Shown here: piece after piece, positions 1 through 7,544 of the stretch
Numbering within the stretch: the first letter of the stretch is position 1
How the letters are laid out: each line of letters begins with the position of its first letter
Source of the DNA: Pseudomonadota bacterium
GTDB taxonomy: Bacteria; Pseudomonadota; Gammaproteobacteria; Xanthomonadales; Marinicellaceae
Direction of reading: 5' to 3'
NCBI GenBank assembly: GCA_008501575.1
Contig: QQUO01000221.1
Location: forward strand, 1 to 15,469
DNA length: 15,469 nt
Translations under genes and position numbers: made by a program
The notes under the pieces: model-generated
Database searches by the model: none
What the model saw: only the letters and a program-made list of their open reading frames with translations
Told to the model about the DNA's origin: nothing

Positions 1-1
1 G

Positions 2-1219
2 GTGTTGTTTGATTTACCGGCTCGCCGATTCTTTATTTTTGTCATTACCTTGTTGCCCCAGGATTGTATCTTTTTGGCTTTAATGCTTATTATTGCCGCT
101 TTCTCACTGTTTTTCTTCACTGCTTTGGCCGGCCGTTTGTGGTGTGGTTTCGCCTGCCCGCAGACCGTGTGGACCGAAGTTTTTATCTGGATGGAGCAAC
201 TGACAGAAGGTAATCGCAATAAACGCATGAAGTTGGACAAAGGGCCTTGGAACTTTAATAAAATTTGGCGGAAAACGGCCAAACAAGCGATGTGGATTTC
301 TTTTGCATTGTGGACCGGATTTACTTTTGTTGGCTTTTTTACTCCGATTAAAGAATTGGCGGTGGGTGTTTGGACCTGGGATTTAGGGCCGTGGGAAACT
401 TTTTGGATGTTCTTTTATGGTTTTGCCACCTATGGTAATGCCGGATTTTTACGAGAACAAGTGTGTCTTTATATGTGTCCCTATGCGCGTTTTCAGGGTG
501 CCATGTTCGATAAAGAAACCCTCATTATTTCTTATGATGTTAAACGTGGCGAGCCCAGAATGCGCGGAAAATCCCGACGCGAAGCGGAAAATCCCGGTGA
601 TTGTATAGATTGCACCATGTGTGTTCAGGTGTGTCCGACGGGTATTGATATCCGTGATGGCCTGCAATATGAATGCATCGCTTGTGCCGCTTGTATTGAT
701 GCCTGTGATGATGTCATGGAAACGGTCGGATTACCGAAAGGTTTAATTCGTTACACCACGGAGAATAGTTTAGCAGGTAAACCTTCTCGCATTGTTAGAC
801 CGCGGACCATTATATATTTTACTGTGTTAATGATTTTACTCAGTAGTTTTAGTTATGCCTTGTTTACCCGCAGCACCATTGATGCCAATGTCATTCCAGA
901 TCGCAATAGTTTTTATCGCATTGTTGACGCAAAGCGCATTGAAAATGTTTACAATCTGAAAATCATGAACAAGGGTCCGGTGACGGCCCAATATCAGGTA
1001 ACGGCGACCGGCTTAGATGGTTTAATGGTTGATTTTGAATCAGGTGAGAATGGTTTATCCGCAGAACCCGGTGAACTCATCAGTGTGCCCATTCGCATAC
1101 GTGCCGACAGATCTGTGGCCAATAAGAAGATTAACACCATTAAGGTCATTGTCAATGAGGTCGACAATCCCAATAACAGCAGTACCGAAACGGTTAAATA
1201 TTTTGGATATAACAAATGA
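2..1219 (+). CDS. ccoG: Cytochrome c oxidase accessory protein CcoG (FixG/RdxA), 5'-truncated by the window
   Basis: CcoG is a membrane-bound iron-sulfur protein needed for assembly of cbb3-type cytochrome oxidase, with a proposed role in reducing copper during maturation. The visible 405 residues start inside the protein: the usual family length is about 460-480, so roughly 60-70 N-terminal residues lie outside, and the GTG at base 2 is an internal Val codon. Cys pairs sit in or near membrane segments at residues 48/52 and 155/159. Two ferredoxin-type clusters follow, C201-C204-C207-C211 and C225-C228-C231-C235, both CX2CX2CX3C. A transmembrane segment near 270-288 leads into a C-terminal Ig-like periplasmic domain (about 300-405). 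The stop codon overlaps the next start in ATGA, so the two genes are translationally coupled. Identification is firm from the motifs and from the ccoI and ccoS neighbours. Confidence 0.95.
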   Translation: MLFDLPARRFFIFVITLLPQDCIFLALMLIIAAFSLFFFTALAGRLWCGFACPQTVWTEVFIWMEQLTEGNRNKRMKLDKGPWNFNKIWRKTAKQAMWISFALWTGFTFVGFFTPIKELAVGVWTWDLGPWETFWMFFYGFATYGNAGFLREQVCLYMCPYARFQGAMFDKETLIISYDVKRGEPRMRGKSRREAENPGDCIDCTMCVQVCPTGIDIRDGLQYECIACAACIDACDDVMETVGLPKGLIRYTTENSLAGKPSRIVRPRTIIYFTVLMILLSSFSYALFTRSTIDANVIPDRNSFYRIVDAKRIENVYNLKIMNKGPVTAQYQVTATGLDGLMVDFESGENGLSAEPGELISVPIRIRADRSVANKKINTIKVIVNEVDNPNNSSTETVKYFGYNK

Positions 1220-1395
1220 ATGAAAAACCCACCCAATTCAAGCCGGCACCCTGGTATAAACATGCCTGGGTTTGGTTTATTATTGCTTTACCGGCATCGG
1301 CCGTTGTTGCCAGTTTATATACAGTGTACGTTGCTTATCAACATCCTCCACAAGTGATTGCTAAGCAAAACAAATTTCAACTTAAAAACGATTAA
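1216..1395 (+). CDS. ccoH: Very short FixH/CcoH-like membrane protein (59 aa)
   Basis: This small gene sits exactly between ccoG and ccoI, the position of fixH/ccoH. It encodes 59 residues: a hydrophilic N-terminus, a WYKHAWVWFIIALPAS-type segment that resembles the start of FixH, and one transmembrane helix (about residues 18-40). It then ends after some 20 polar residues. Usual FixH proteins are about 150-170 residues with a periplasmic Ig-like domain, and that domain is absent. The ATG overlaps the ccoG stop (ATGA), and the TAA is immediately followed by the ccoI ATG, so the frame is embedded in the operon with no room for more coding sequence. FixH/CcoH is known as a small membrane component that interacts with cbb3 subunits during assembly. 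Whether this minimal form does the same is inference. The gene call is strong; the family call is moderate. Confidence 0.8.
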   Translation: MNEKPTQFKPAPWYKHAWVWFIIALPASAVVASLYTVYVAYQHPPQVIAKQNKFQLKND

Positions 1396-3786
1396 ATGCC
1401 TAACAACACCTCGCATTGTTTTCATTGTGGGGAACCGGTGCCTAAGGGCTGTCAGTTAACAGCAAACATAGATGGCGTTGAGCAGCCCATGTGTTGTATC
1501 GGTTGCCAAGCAGTGGCTCGTTTTCTGGCTGAGCAATGCCACGATGACTTTTATCAATACCGCGACGGTCAACGGCCCGGAGCCCAAGTCGATGACGCCA
1601 TTCAGTCGTGGTCGCATTTGGATGAACCAGCGGTGTTTGAGCGCTTAACCCAAGTAAGCGAAGACAATCATCGTCAGGTAACCATGAAAATTGAAGGCAT
1701 GTATTGCAGTGCCTGCGGTTGGTTAATTCAAAAAGTTTTATTGGATTTGCCCGGTGTACAAGATTTGCAAATTAACAGTGTCACCCAGAACATGCGGGTC
1801 GTGTTTGACCCGACCCTGTTGACACTCAGTGATCTGTTTTCGCAGGTGGCACGCTTGGGTTATCGGCCCATGTACCAACAAGACACAGCCCATCAAGCAG
1901 ATTTGGCTCGGAAAAAACAGCTCAGACAAATCGCTGTGGCCGGTTTTGGCATGATGTTTATAATGACTTTAGCCGTGCCTTTATACAATCCGGAATCAAT
2001 GGCCCAAGACCCAGACATTGGCCAATTTTTCCGATTGATTAGCCTGTTGATTGCCACTGTTGTTTATTTTTATGCCGGTCAAAGTTTTGTCAGCAATGCC
2101 TGGCGTGATGTCACAAATCGACACTTGGGCATGGATGTGCCGGTGGCTTTGTCTATAAGTATTGCTTATTTTGTCAGTGTTTATATCAGTTTCGCTGACC
2201 ATGGTCATGTGTATTTTGATTCCATGGCGATGTTTATCTTTTTCTTATTGTTGGGGCGCTATGTGGAATCTGCGGTTAAACACAAGGGCATGGATGTGCG
2301 GTCAGCACTGAATGCCTTGATTCCGGTCAGTGCTTTACGACTATCCGCCGACCAGGCAGAACAGATTCCGGTGGATCAAATTAAAAAAGGAGACTTGTTA
2401 TTAATCAAATCACAACAAGTGGTGCCTTGTGACGGTGAAATAAGACATGGTCAGGGTCGTTTTGATGAGTCTTTATTAACCGGTGAATCGACGCCGGTAA
2501 AGAAAACCATTGGTGACACCGTGTATGCCGGCTCGCGCTTACTTAATGAAGATGTTACTATTCAGACCACCGTTAATAATCAGAATACATTTCTGGCAAA
2601 ATTAGCGGATCTAATGGAGCTGGCACAAAGTAAAAAACCCAAAACCCTACAAACGGTTGATCGCATTGCCGGTTATTTCGTTGCGGTGGTTTTACTTTTG
2701 GCCTTGGTAACCGGGTTTTGGTATCTGCAACAGCAACCGGATTTGGTGCTACCGGTGGTACTATCGGTACTGATAGCCACCTGCCCTTGTGCTTTATCGC
2801 TGGCGACACCGACTGCATTAACTGCCAGTGGTATTAAACTATTACAGCAAGGGGTTTTGGTTAATAACACTGAAGCCTTGCAACAACTGCCACATAGCAA
2901 ACATTGGTTCTTCGATAAAACCGGTACCCTCACAGAAGATCAATTGGCCGTGGCAAGCATTCATCGTTATGGTGAAAATGAACAACTTGAGCATATTGCT
3001 GCCGGCTTACAGGCCATCAGCAATCATCCTTTGGCCAGTGCTTTTCGCCACCAACAAGCGGTGGTTGTTGCCGATGCCCAGGAGTTTGCCGGTCGGGGTG
3101 TTCAGGGTGTGATAGCCGGACAATTATGGCGCATGGGTAGCTATGAGTGGATACAATCCGTTATTGTGAATAAATTCAAACCAGTGCAGGTAGAAGCTGG
3201 TCAAACTTTGGTCTATTTAGCGTGTGAAACAACCATTGTAGCGGCTTTTGGCTTGGCAACCAAACCCAGGAAAGGTGCTCAGGAATTGCTTCATTGGCTC
3301 AAAAACAATCACCGTGAAGTGGCCATTATCAGTGGTGATCAAGCTGACACCGTGGCGGCTTGGGCAGAGCAGTTAGGGGTTGCGCACTATCAAGGGAATA
3401 TGCAAGCTGAAGATAAAATTACCGCCATTGAACAGGTTCAGCAACAGGGATTACGCTGTGTTATGGTGGGTGATGGCGTCAATGATGCCCCGGTGTTGTC
3501 CCAGGCTGACGTCTCCATCAGTTTAAAACAAGGTGCCCATTTAGCCCATTCCGCTTCTGATTTTATTGTTTTGGGTGGTTCGCTGTCCCCCATTAAGCAT
3601 GCTGTTGACACCGCTCAAAAAACCCATGCCATCATCAAACAAAATTTATTTTGGGCCTTGTTATATAATGGATCAGTGACACCGGTGGCAATGATGGGGC
3701 TTTTAGCCCCCTGGATGGCTGCCATTGGCATGTCATTGAGTTCATTACTGGTGGTTTTAAATTCACGTCGTCTTTTACGGGGTTAA
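1396..3786 (+). CDS. ccoI: Copper-translocating P-type ATPase CcoI (FixI) for cbb3 oxidase assembly
   Basis: CcoI is a P1B ATPase that moves copper out of the cytoplasm, supplying the CuB centre of cbb3 oxidase rather than serving detoxification. The 796 residues carry an N-terminal Cys-rich ribbon-like segment (C8, C11, C33, C34, C37) typical of the FixI branch. Next come an HMA domain with GMYCSAC at 101-107, the actuator TGES at 362-365, the transport motif CPC at 463-465, the phosphorylation motif DKTGT at 507-511, the SNHP nucleotide-binding motif at 542-545 and the hinge GDGVNDAP at 692-699. All catalytic residues are present and about eight membrane segments can be placed. The ATG directly abuts the preceding TAA with no clear Shine-Dalgarno sequence, so translation probably depends on coupling to the upstream gene. 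Only 3 bases separate it from ccoS. Confidence 0.95.
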   Translation: MPNNTSHCFHCGEPVPKGCQLTANIDGVEQPMCCIGCQAVARFLAEQCHDDFYQYRDGQRPGAQVDDAIQSWSHLDEPAVFERLTQVSEDNHRQVTMKIEGMYCSACGWLIQKVLLDLPGVQDLQINSVTQNMRVVFDPTLLTLSDLFSQVARLGYRPMYQQDTAHQADLARKKQLRQIAVAGFGMMFIMTLAVPLYNPESMAQDPDIGQFFRLISLLIATVVYFYAGQSFVSNAWRDVTNRHLGMDVPVALSISIAYFVSVYISFADHGHVYFDSMAMFIFFLLLGRYVESAVKHKGMDVRSALNALIPVSALRLSADQAEQIPVDQIKKGDLLLIKSQQVVPCDGEIRHGQGRFDESLLTGESTPVKKTIGDTVYAGSRLLNEDVTIQTTVNNQNTFLAKLADLMELAQSKKPKTLQTVDRIAGYFVAVVLLLALVTGFWYLQQQPDLVLPVVLSVLIATCPCALSLATPTALTASGIKLLQQGVLVNNTEALQQLPHSKHWFFDKTGTLTEDQLAVASIHRYGENEQLEHIAAGLQAISNHPLASAFRHQQAVVVADAQEFAGRGVQGVIAGQLWRMGSYEWIQSVIVNKFKPVQVEAGQTLVYLACETTIVAAFGLATKPRKGAQELLHWLKNNHREVAIISGDQADTVAAWAEQLGVAHYQGNMQAEDKITAIEQVQQQGLRCVMVGDGVNDAPVLSQADVSISLKQGAHLAHSASDFIVLGGSLSPIKHAVDTAQKTHAIIKQNLFWALLYNGSVTPVAMMGLLAPWMAAIGMSLSSLLVVLNSRRLLRG

Positions 3787-3789
3787 CAA

Positions 3790-3993
3790 ATGAGTATGAT
3801 TTTTGTGTTGGTGCTGTTATCGCTGATATTGGCGATTGCCGCTGTTTGGGCGATTCATTGGGCCATTAGCAAGAATCAATTTGATGATTTAGACTCACCG
3901 GCCTATTCTATTTTAGAAGATGATACCCCGGCAGACCGTTATCAAAGACGACAGCAACAGACCAACAACAATAAAGCAAATGATGCTGAGTAA
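3790..3993 (+). CDS. ccoS: cbb3-type cytochrome oxidase assembly protein CcoS
   Basis: CcoS is a small single-span membrane protein required for cofactor insertion into cbb3 oxidase. The 67-residue product has an N-terminal transmembrane helix (about 4-24), then the family hallmark in which the helix ends in W-x-I-x-x-x-Q-F-D-D-L-D (residues about 25-36), and an acidic, Gln/Asn-rich cytoplasmic tail. It starts 3 bases after the ccoI stop. A GGGG stretch in the end of ccoI lies at suitable distance for ribosome binding. An alternative start is the second ATG 6 bases downstream; the product would lose only two residues. Length and position agree with the family. Confidence 0.93.
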   Translation: MSMIFVLVLLSLILAIAAVWAIHWAISKNQFDDLDSPAYSILEDDTPADRYQRRQQQTNNNKANDAE

Positions 3994-4000
3994 CTAATTA

Positions 4001-4711
4001 ATGGCTTTTTTTACGCCACTGATTATTGGCTTTTTTTCCGGATTTCATTGTATCGCCATGTGCGGCGGTTTGTGTGCTGCACTGTGTCATAAACAAAACA
4101 ACAAGCAGGTTTTGATTACCAATTTAGGCCGGGTCACAACCTATACCTTATTGGGTGCTTTATTTGCCGGATTGGTCCAAGGTGCCAGTTTATCTATTCC
4201 GGTGGTGGCTTGGGGGTTTTGGTTACGCATGTTAATGGGCGTTATGTTGGTGTTAACAGCGGCGGCTTTATTTTTTAAAAATCACCGTTTATTGACCATT
4301 CAAAAACCTTTACCGGGCTGGTCAAAAGTATCGAAAAAATTACAGCAATTACAAAGTAAACATAACAGTGCCGCCTCTTTTTTTAAGGGTATGTTGTGGG
4401 GATTAATTCCCTGTGGCTTGTTGTATGGCATGTTGATAATTGCTGCCACAACCGCCGATACCTTCAGTGGATTGCGGTTTATGTTGTTTTTTGGTTTGGG
4501 TACAATTTTGCCTTTATTGGCTTCGCAATGGGCCATCCGCAGTATCATGGAGCGGGGTTCCATGACATTCTGGCGTCGCACCGGAGCGCTCTTTATTTTG
4601 ATTATTGGTTTGTGGGTGTTGATGGCACCGTGGTTGTCTCATGGATTGATTCCAGGTGATAATCCTTACTTTTATCAGTTAAGTGCGGTACTTGATATGT
4701 GTGTCCCATAA
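4001..4711 (+). CDS. DsbD-like / sulfite exporter TauE-SafE family membrane protein of the cbb3 cluster
   Basis: This 236-residue integral membrane protein has about six transmembrane segments in two halves. Each half carries a conserved cysteine-containing helix: a GFHCIAMCGGLCAALC-type stretch around residues 15-29 (C17, C21, C25, C29), and GLIPCGLLY around 134-142 (C138). This pattern belongs to the DsbD_2 / 'sulfite exporter TauE/SafE' annotation group that is regularly found just after ccoS. Its exact role is not settled; a part in copper or reductant handling for oxidase maturation is inferred from the company it keeps and from the paired membrane cysteines. It begins 7 bases after the ccoS stop, so it is the last gene of the cluster. 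Its Shine-Dalgarno sequence is weak. The family call is firm; the substrate is unknown. Confidence 0.88.
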   Translation: MAFFTPLIIGFFSGFHCIAMCGGLCAALCHKQNNKQVLITNLGRVTTYTLLGALFAGLVQGASLSIPVVAWGFWLRMLMGVMLVLTAAALFFKNHRLLTIQKPLPGWSKVSKKLQQLQSKHNSAASFFKGMLWGLIPCGLLYGMLIIAATTADTFSGLRFMLFFGLGTILPLLASQWAIRSIMERGSMTFWRRTGALFILIIGLWVLMAPWLSHGLIPGDNPYFYQLSAVLDMCVP

Positions 4712-4740
4712 TATAATCCCGACATTGCGGGCTCTTGCAT

Positions 4741-4769
4741 TTGACCTGAGTGTTATTACTTATTAATAT
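4741..4769 (+). promoter_or_regulatory. Candidate sigma-70 promoter (distal) for the ABC/adaptor operon
   Basis: The hexamer TTGACC (4741-4746) matches the -35 consensus at 5 of 6 positions. It is followed after 17 bases by TAATAT (4764-4769), which matches the -10 consensus at 4 of 6. Transcription from here would leave a leader of about 200 bases before the ATPase start. It lies just past the end of the cbb3 cluster, where a new transcription unit is expected. A second, closer -10 element exists, so this may be one of two start sites. Confidence 0.35.
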
Positions 4770-4919
4770 GGATTCACTGGGCCACTCATCGTCAATCCTG
4801 AAAAAAATGAATTCGACTGCGGCCTTAAATAACGGGCACTTTTCACGCTAAGTTCAGTCTATTGTTGATAAATTTACCGTTGATTAAAAAGTCAGCATGC
4901 GCCAAGTACCTTTGGCCTA

Positions 4920-4947
4920 TTTCTTTTCACAAGCAACACCTTATAAT
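4920..4947 (+). promoter_or_regulatory. Candidate proximal promoter with a perfect -10 element
   Basis: A perfect TATAAT lies at 4942-4947, and the TTTCTT at 4920-4925, 16 bases upstream, is only a weak -35. Initiation here would give a leader of about 25 bases before the ATG at 4979. The poor -35 suggests activator dependence or minor use. Two GTTGAT direct repeats (4864-4869 and 4879-4884, 15 bases apart) lie upstream and could be a binding site, but this is weak. Confidence 0.35.
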
Positions 4948-4978
4948 AACGTCACAGCGGCTGACCACACAATCACAA

Positions 4979-5644
4979 ATGATAAAACTGGAAAATATAG
5001 AAAAAATATATCGCACCCAAGGTGAAACCATTCGGGCTTTGGATGGTGTTGATTTGAACATTGCTGATGGCGAGTTTGTGGCCATTATGGGACGCTCTGG
5101 CTCAGGCAAATCCACCATGTTGAATATCTTGGGTTGCATGGACAAACCCACTTCCGGCAAGTATTGGTTGGCAGGTCAGGATGTCAGTGTATTAAGTGAT
5201 GATGAGTTATCCAGAATTCGTAATGAACACATTGGCTTTATTTTCCAGGGGTTTCATTTGTTACCACGGTTATCGGCCTTAGAAAATGTCTTGGTGCCAT
5301 TGCGATTTGCCACACCGCAACAGCAACAAAATGGCATTGAAAGAGCCACAACATTATTAAAGCAGGTGGGGTTGGGAGAACGCATTCACCATATGCCCAA
5401 TGAAATGTCCGGTGGTCAAATTCAGCGGGTGGCCATTGCCCGATCTTTGATTAATAATCCGGCGGTGTTGTTGGCTGACGAGCCCACCGGTAATTTGGAC
5501 AGTGCCATTTCTGAACAAATCATCGATTTATTAAGAAATCTCAATGCCCAAGGTCAAACCATCGTTATGGTCACCCATGAACCGGATATTGCTGAAAATG
5601 CCGGCCGTACCATTGAGTTTTTAGACGGAAAAATCGTGTCATGA
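4979..5644 (+). CDS. ABC transporter ATP-binding protein, MacB/LolD class
   Basis: This is the cytoplasmic ATPase of a type VII (mechanotransmission) ABC system, pairing with the MacB-type permease at the end of the operon. The 221 residues contain Walker A GRSGSGKST (38-46), Q-loop Gln90, the signature MSGGQ (143-147, Met instead of the usual Leu), Walker B VLLADE (163-168) and the switch His200. The EPTGNLDSA segment after Walker B is characteristic of the MacB/LolD/FtsE branch. The start was placed at ATG 4979 because family members begin with the M-I-x-L-x-x-I-x-K-x-Y stretch. The reading frame stays open upstream to a TTG at 4862, but those 39 extra residues do not look like the family. 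No clear Shine-Dalgarno sequence precedes 4979. The stop overlaps the next gene as ATGA. Confidence 0.93.
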   Translation: MIKLENIEKIYRTQGETIRALDGVDLNIADGEFVAIMGRSGSGKSTMLNILGCMDKPTSGKYWLAGQDVSVLSDDELSRIRNEHIGFIFQGFHLLPRLSALENVLVPLRFATPQQQQNGIERATTLLKQVGLGERIHHMPNEMSGGQIQRVAIARSLINNPAVLLADEPTGNLDSAISEQIIDLLRNLNAQGQTIVMVTHEPDIAENAGRTIEFLDGKIVS

Positions 5645-6576
5645 AATTACTTGTTGTTGTATTATTTATAATCAATTGGCCGGTGTCAGCCCTTATGTTG
5701 ACCGGTGAAGTTGAATCCAGTCAAACCCAGGAAATCATCATGCCCATGGTGCGCAGTTGGCGTGCTGAGATTGCCGATATGGCGACTGAAGGCAGTCGGG
5801 TGGCCCCCGGTGATTTTGTGGTGCGTATTGATGGCAGTGATTTGGATGCCACCATTGAAGCTCAGCAGGAAGCCCTGGATGTTTATGTGGCAGCCTCTAA
5901 ACGCGATATGACACAATTACAAATTGATTTAAATAATGCCCACCTGGCTTATGAAAAAGCCCAGGTTGATCAACAAATTGCAGAATTAAAAGCGTCAGTG
6001 CCCCTTGAGTTTATCGGTGAGCTGGCATTCAAAGAACGGCAATTGGCCCTAAAACAAAGCCTGAAAACCCTGGCGGATAATAAAAAGAAATATCAGGCCT
6101 TACAACTGCGTATTAAAGAAAAGCAAAAAGAAGTGGATCTGGGACTTGAGCAAAAGCACAAAGAACTGGTTTATTGGCAAGAACGGCTACAAAATTTAAC
6201 CATGAACGCACAACAAGATGGTTTTGTCATTCATGCCACCCACCCATGGAATGGCACCAAATACCAAATTGGAGATCAGGTACGAACCGGGCTTGTTATC
6301 GCCAAGGTGTCTAAGACCACTGATATGCGTGTCAAAGCCTGGATTAACGCCATTGATTTACCAAAAATATCACAGGATAAGGTGGTCACGGTCCAGTTTG
6401 ATGCGCTGCCGCATGTTAAATTATCAGGAAAAATCAGTCATATTTCGGCCGGTGGTCATGATAAAAAAAATTGGGGAGAAGGATTGTATTACGAAATTAT
6501 TGTGGCATTAAAAAATGGCAATGATATTGGATTGTTACCGGGCATGAGTGCCTTGGTTTGGGTGGAGGACATATGA
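5641..6576 (+). CDS. Periplasmic adaptor protein 1 (HlyD/MacA family), short form
   Basis: This 311-residue adaptor has a signal peptide (about 1-17, cleavage after V-S-A). It continues with the first lipoyl half ending in the GDFVVRIDGSD motif (about 57-67), a long helical hairpin (about 68-185), the second lipoyl half (about 188-225, with KYQIGDQV) and a beta-barrel domain ending in a D-A-x-P-x-x-x-x-x-G segment and the C-terminus. No membrane-proximal domain follows the barrel, so it is shorter than MacA (about 370). Adaptors of this family bridge an inner-membrane transporter to a TolC-like channel or to a periplasmic partner. It overlaps both neighbours by ATGA. The DGSD-coding stretch shares 16 identical bases (5828-5843) with the third adaptor, pointing to common ancestry. 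Family call firm; substrate unknown. Confidence 0.87.
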   Translation: MKLLVVVLFIINWPVSALMLTGEVESSQTQEIIMPMVRSWRAEIADMATEGSRVAPGDFVVRIDGSDLDATIEAQQEALDVYVAASKRDMTQLQIDLNNAHLAYEKAQVDQQIAELKASVPLEFIGELAFKERQLALKQSLKTLADNKKKYQALQLRIKEKQKEVDLGLEQKHKELVYWQERLQNLTMNAQQDGFVIHATHPWNGTKYQIGDQVRTGLVIAKVSKTTDMRVKAWINAIDLPKISQDKVVTVQFDALPHVKLSGKISHISAGGHDKKNWGEGLYYEIIVALKNGNDIGLLPGMSALVWVEDI

Positions 6577-7544
6577 AAACGAATTTGACACACACTCTAT
6601 TGGGTTTGCTGATACTGTTCATTTTGAGCAGTGATAACCACGCCTGTGCTGAAAAAATCACCACATCCGGTGAATTGGTGGCGGTGGAGAAAGACAGTTA
6701 TTCGCCACCGAGTATTCGCTCAATTTGGCGCTATACCATCGCCTTTATGGCCGATGATGGTTCTTTGGTGAATCCGGGACAGCCGGTGTTAATGTTTAAA
6801 ACTGAAGAATTGCAAGAACGTTTAATGGATAAACAAGGTGAATTAAAAATCAAGCAAAGTGAATTACTCAGTAAGCAATCGTCCAAAGTGGAAGAGTTGG
6901 CTGATAAAGCATTGGCGATTGAAGAAATGAAAAAAAATCTGGATAAAGCCAGACGTAAGGCTGAATTACCGAAGAGTGTTATCGCATTAAATGACTATAA
7001 AGAAAATCAATTGAATTATGATTTGGCTCAATTGCAATATCAACATGCGCTTGATGACCTGCAATTGGCTGAACAAAAAATTGACACAGAAATTGATATA
7101 TTAAATGCCAACATCACCAAACTGAAAGCTGAAGTTAAAGAAGCAGAAGAATCCATTGCCAGTATGCGGGTGATGGCCAAAAGACGGGGCATAATTATGC
7201 ATCAAACAGACCATAACAATAATAAATACGCCATTGGCGATCAGGTTTGGGGCGGTGCGCGAGTCGTTGAAGTGGCCGATATGGATAATATTATTGCGCA
7301 ATTAGAAATCAAAGAAAATGATTTATCACGGGTAAAAAAAGGCCAGCAGGTAATCTTTAATATGGATGCATATCCGGATATCGAGTTTACTGGGATTATT
7401 GAAGAACTCTCGAAAGTGGTGCGTGTAAAATCGCAGAATCAACCGTCAAAAATACTCGATGCCAAAGTAATTATTGATAACCCCGATAATGACATTATGC
7501 GACCCAATATGAGTATTAAAGCGCAAATAATTAATGAATCATGA
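6573..7544 (+). CDS. Periplasmic adaptor protein 2 (HlyD/MacA family), short form
   Basis: The start was set at ATG 6573, which overlaps the previous stop as ATGA and has a good Shine-Dalgarno sequence (GGAGGA, 6564-6569). A TTG start at 6558 would place that site inside the gene. The 323-residue product has a signal peptide (about 1-26, cleavage after A-C-A), a first lipoyl half (about 30-76), a long Lys/Glu/Gln-rich coiled-coil hairpin (about 77-195), a second lipoyl half with KYAIGDQV (219-226) as in adaptor 1, and a beta-barrel with the DAYPDIEFTG motif (265-274). It stops soon after the barrel, again without a membrane-proximal domain. It is clearly related to adaptors 1 and 3 but diverged over most of its length. 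It probably forms part of the same periplasmic ring or tube; stoichiometry cannot be read from sequence. Confidence 0.87.
   Translation: MKTNLTHTLLGLLILFILSSDNHACAEKITTSGELVAVEKDSYSPPSIRSIWRYTIAFMADDGSLVNPGQPVLMFKTEELQERLMDKQGELKIKQSELLSKQSSKVEELADKALAIEEMKKNLDKARRKAELPKSVIALNDYKENQLNYDLAQLQYQHALDDLQLAEQKIDTEIDILNANITKLKAEVKEAEESIASMRVMAKRRGIIMHQTDHNNNKYAIGDQVWGGARVVEVADMDNIIAQLEIKENDLSRVKKGQQVIFNMDAYPDIEFTGIIEELSKVVRVKSQNQPSKILDAKVIIDNPDNDIMRPNMSIKAQIINES

Noticed and set aside
2828..3112. Second + strand frame inside ccoI
   Set aside because: It lies wholly within a complete ATPase gene with all catalytic motifs and shows no domain of its own.
4718..4731. CCCG/CGGG hairpin after the cbb3 cluster as a terminator
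   Set aside because: Only a 4-base stem with a 6-base loop and no T-run after it; too weak to call.
4862..4978. In-frame TTG start extending the ABC ATPase by 39 residues
   Set aside because: The extra residues do not resemble the family N-terminus, and no ribosome site precedes the TTG. The ATG at 4979 matches the start of related ATPases.
4712..4978. FNR/Anr-type box (TTGAT-N4-ATCAA) that might link the ABC operon to oxygen control
   Set aside because: Looked for and not found. GTTGAT occurs twice but as direct repeats 15 bases apart, not as the needed inverted pair.
6558..6572. TTG start for adaptor 2
   Set aside because: It would put the GGAGGA ribosome site inside the coding sequence. 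ATG 6573 has that site at proper distance and the same ATGA overlap as the other junctions.
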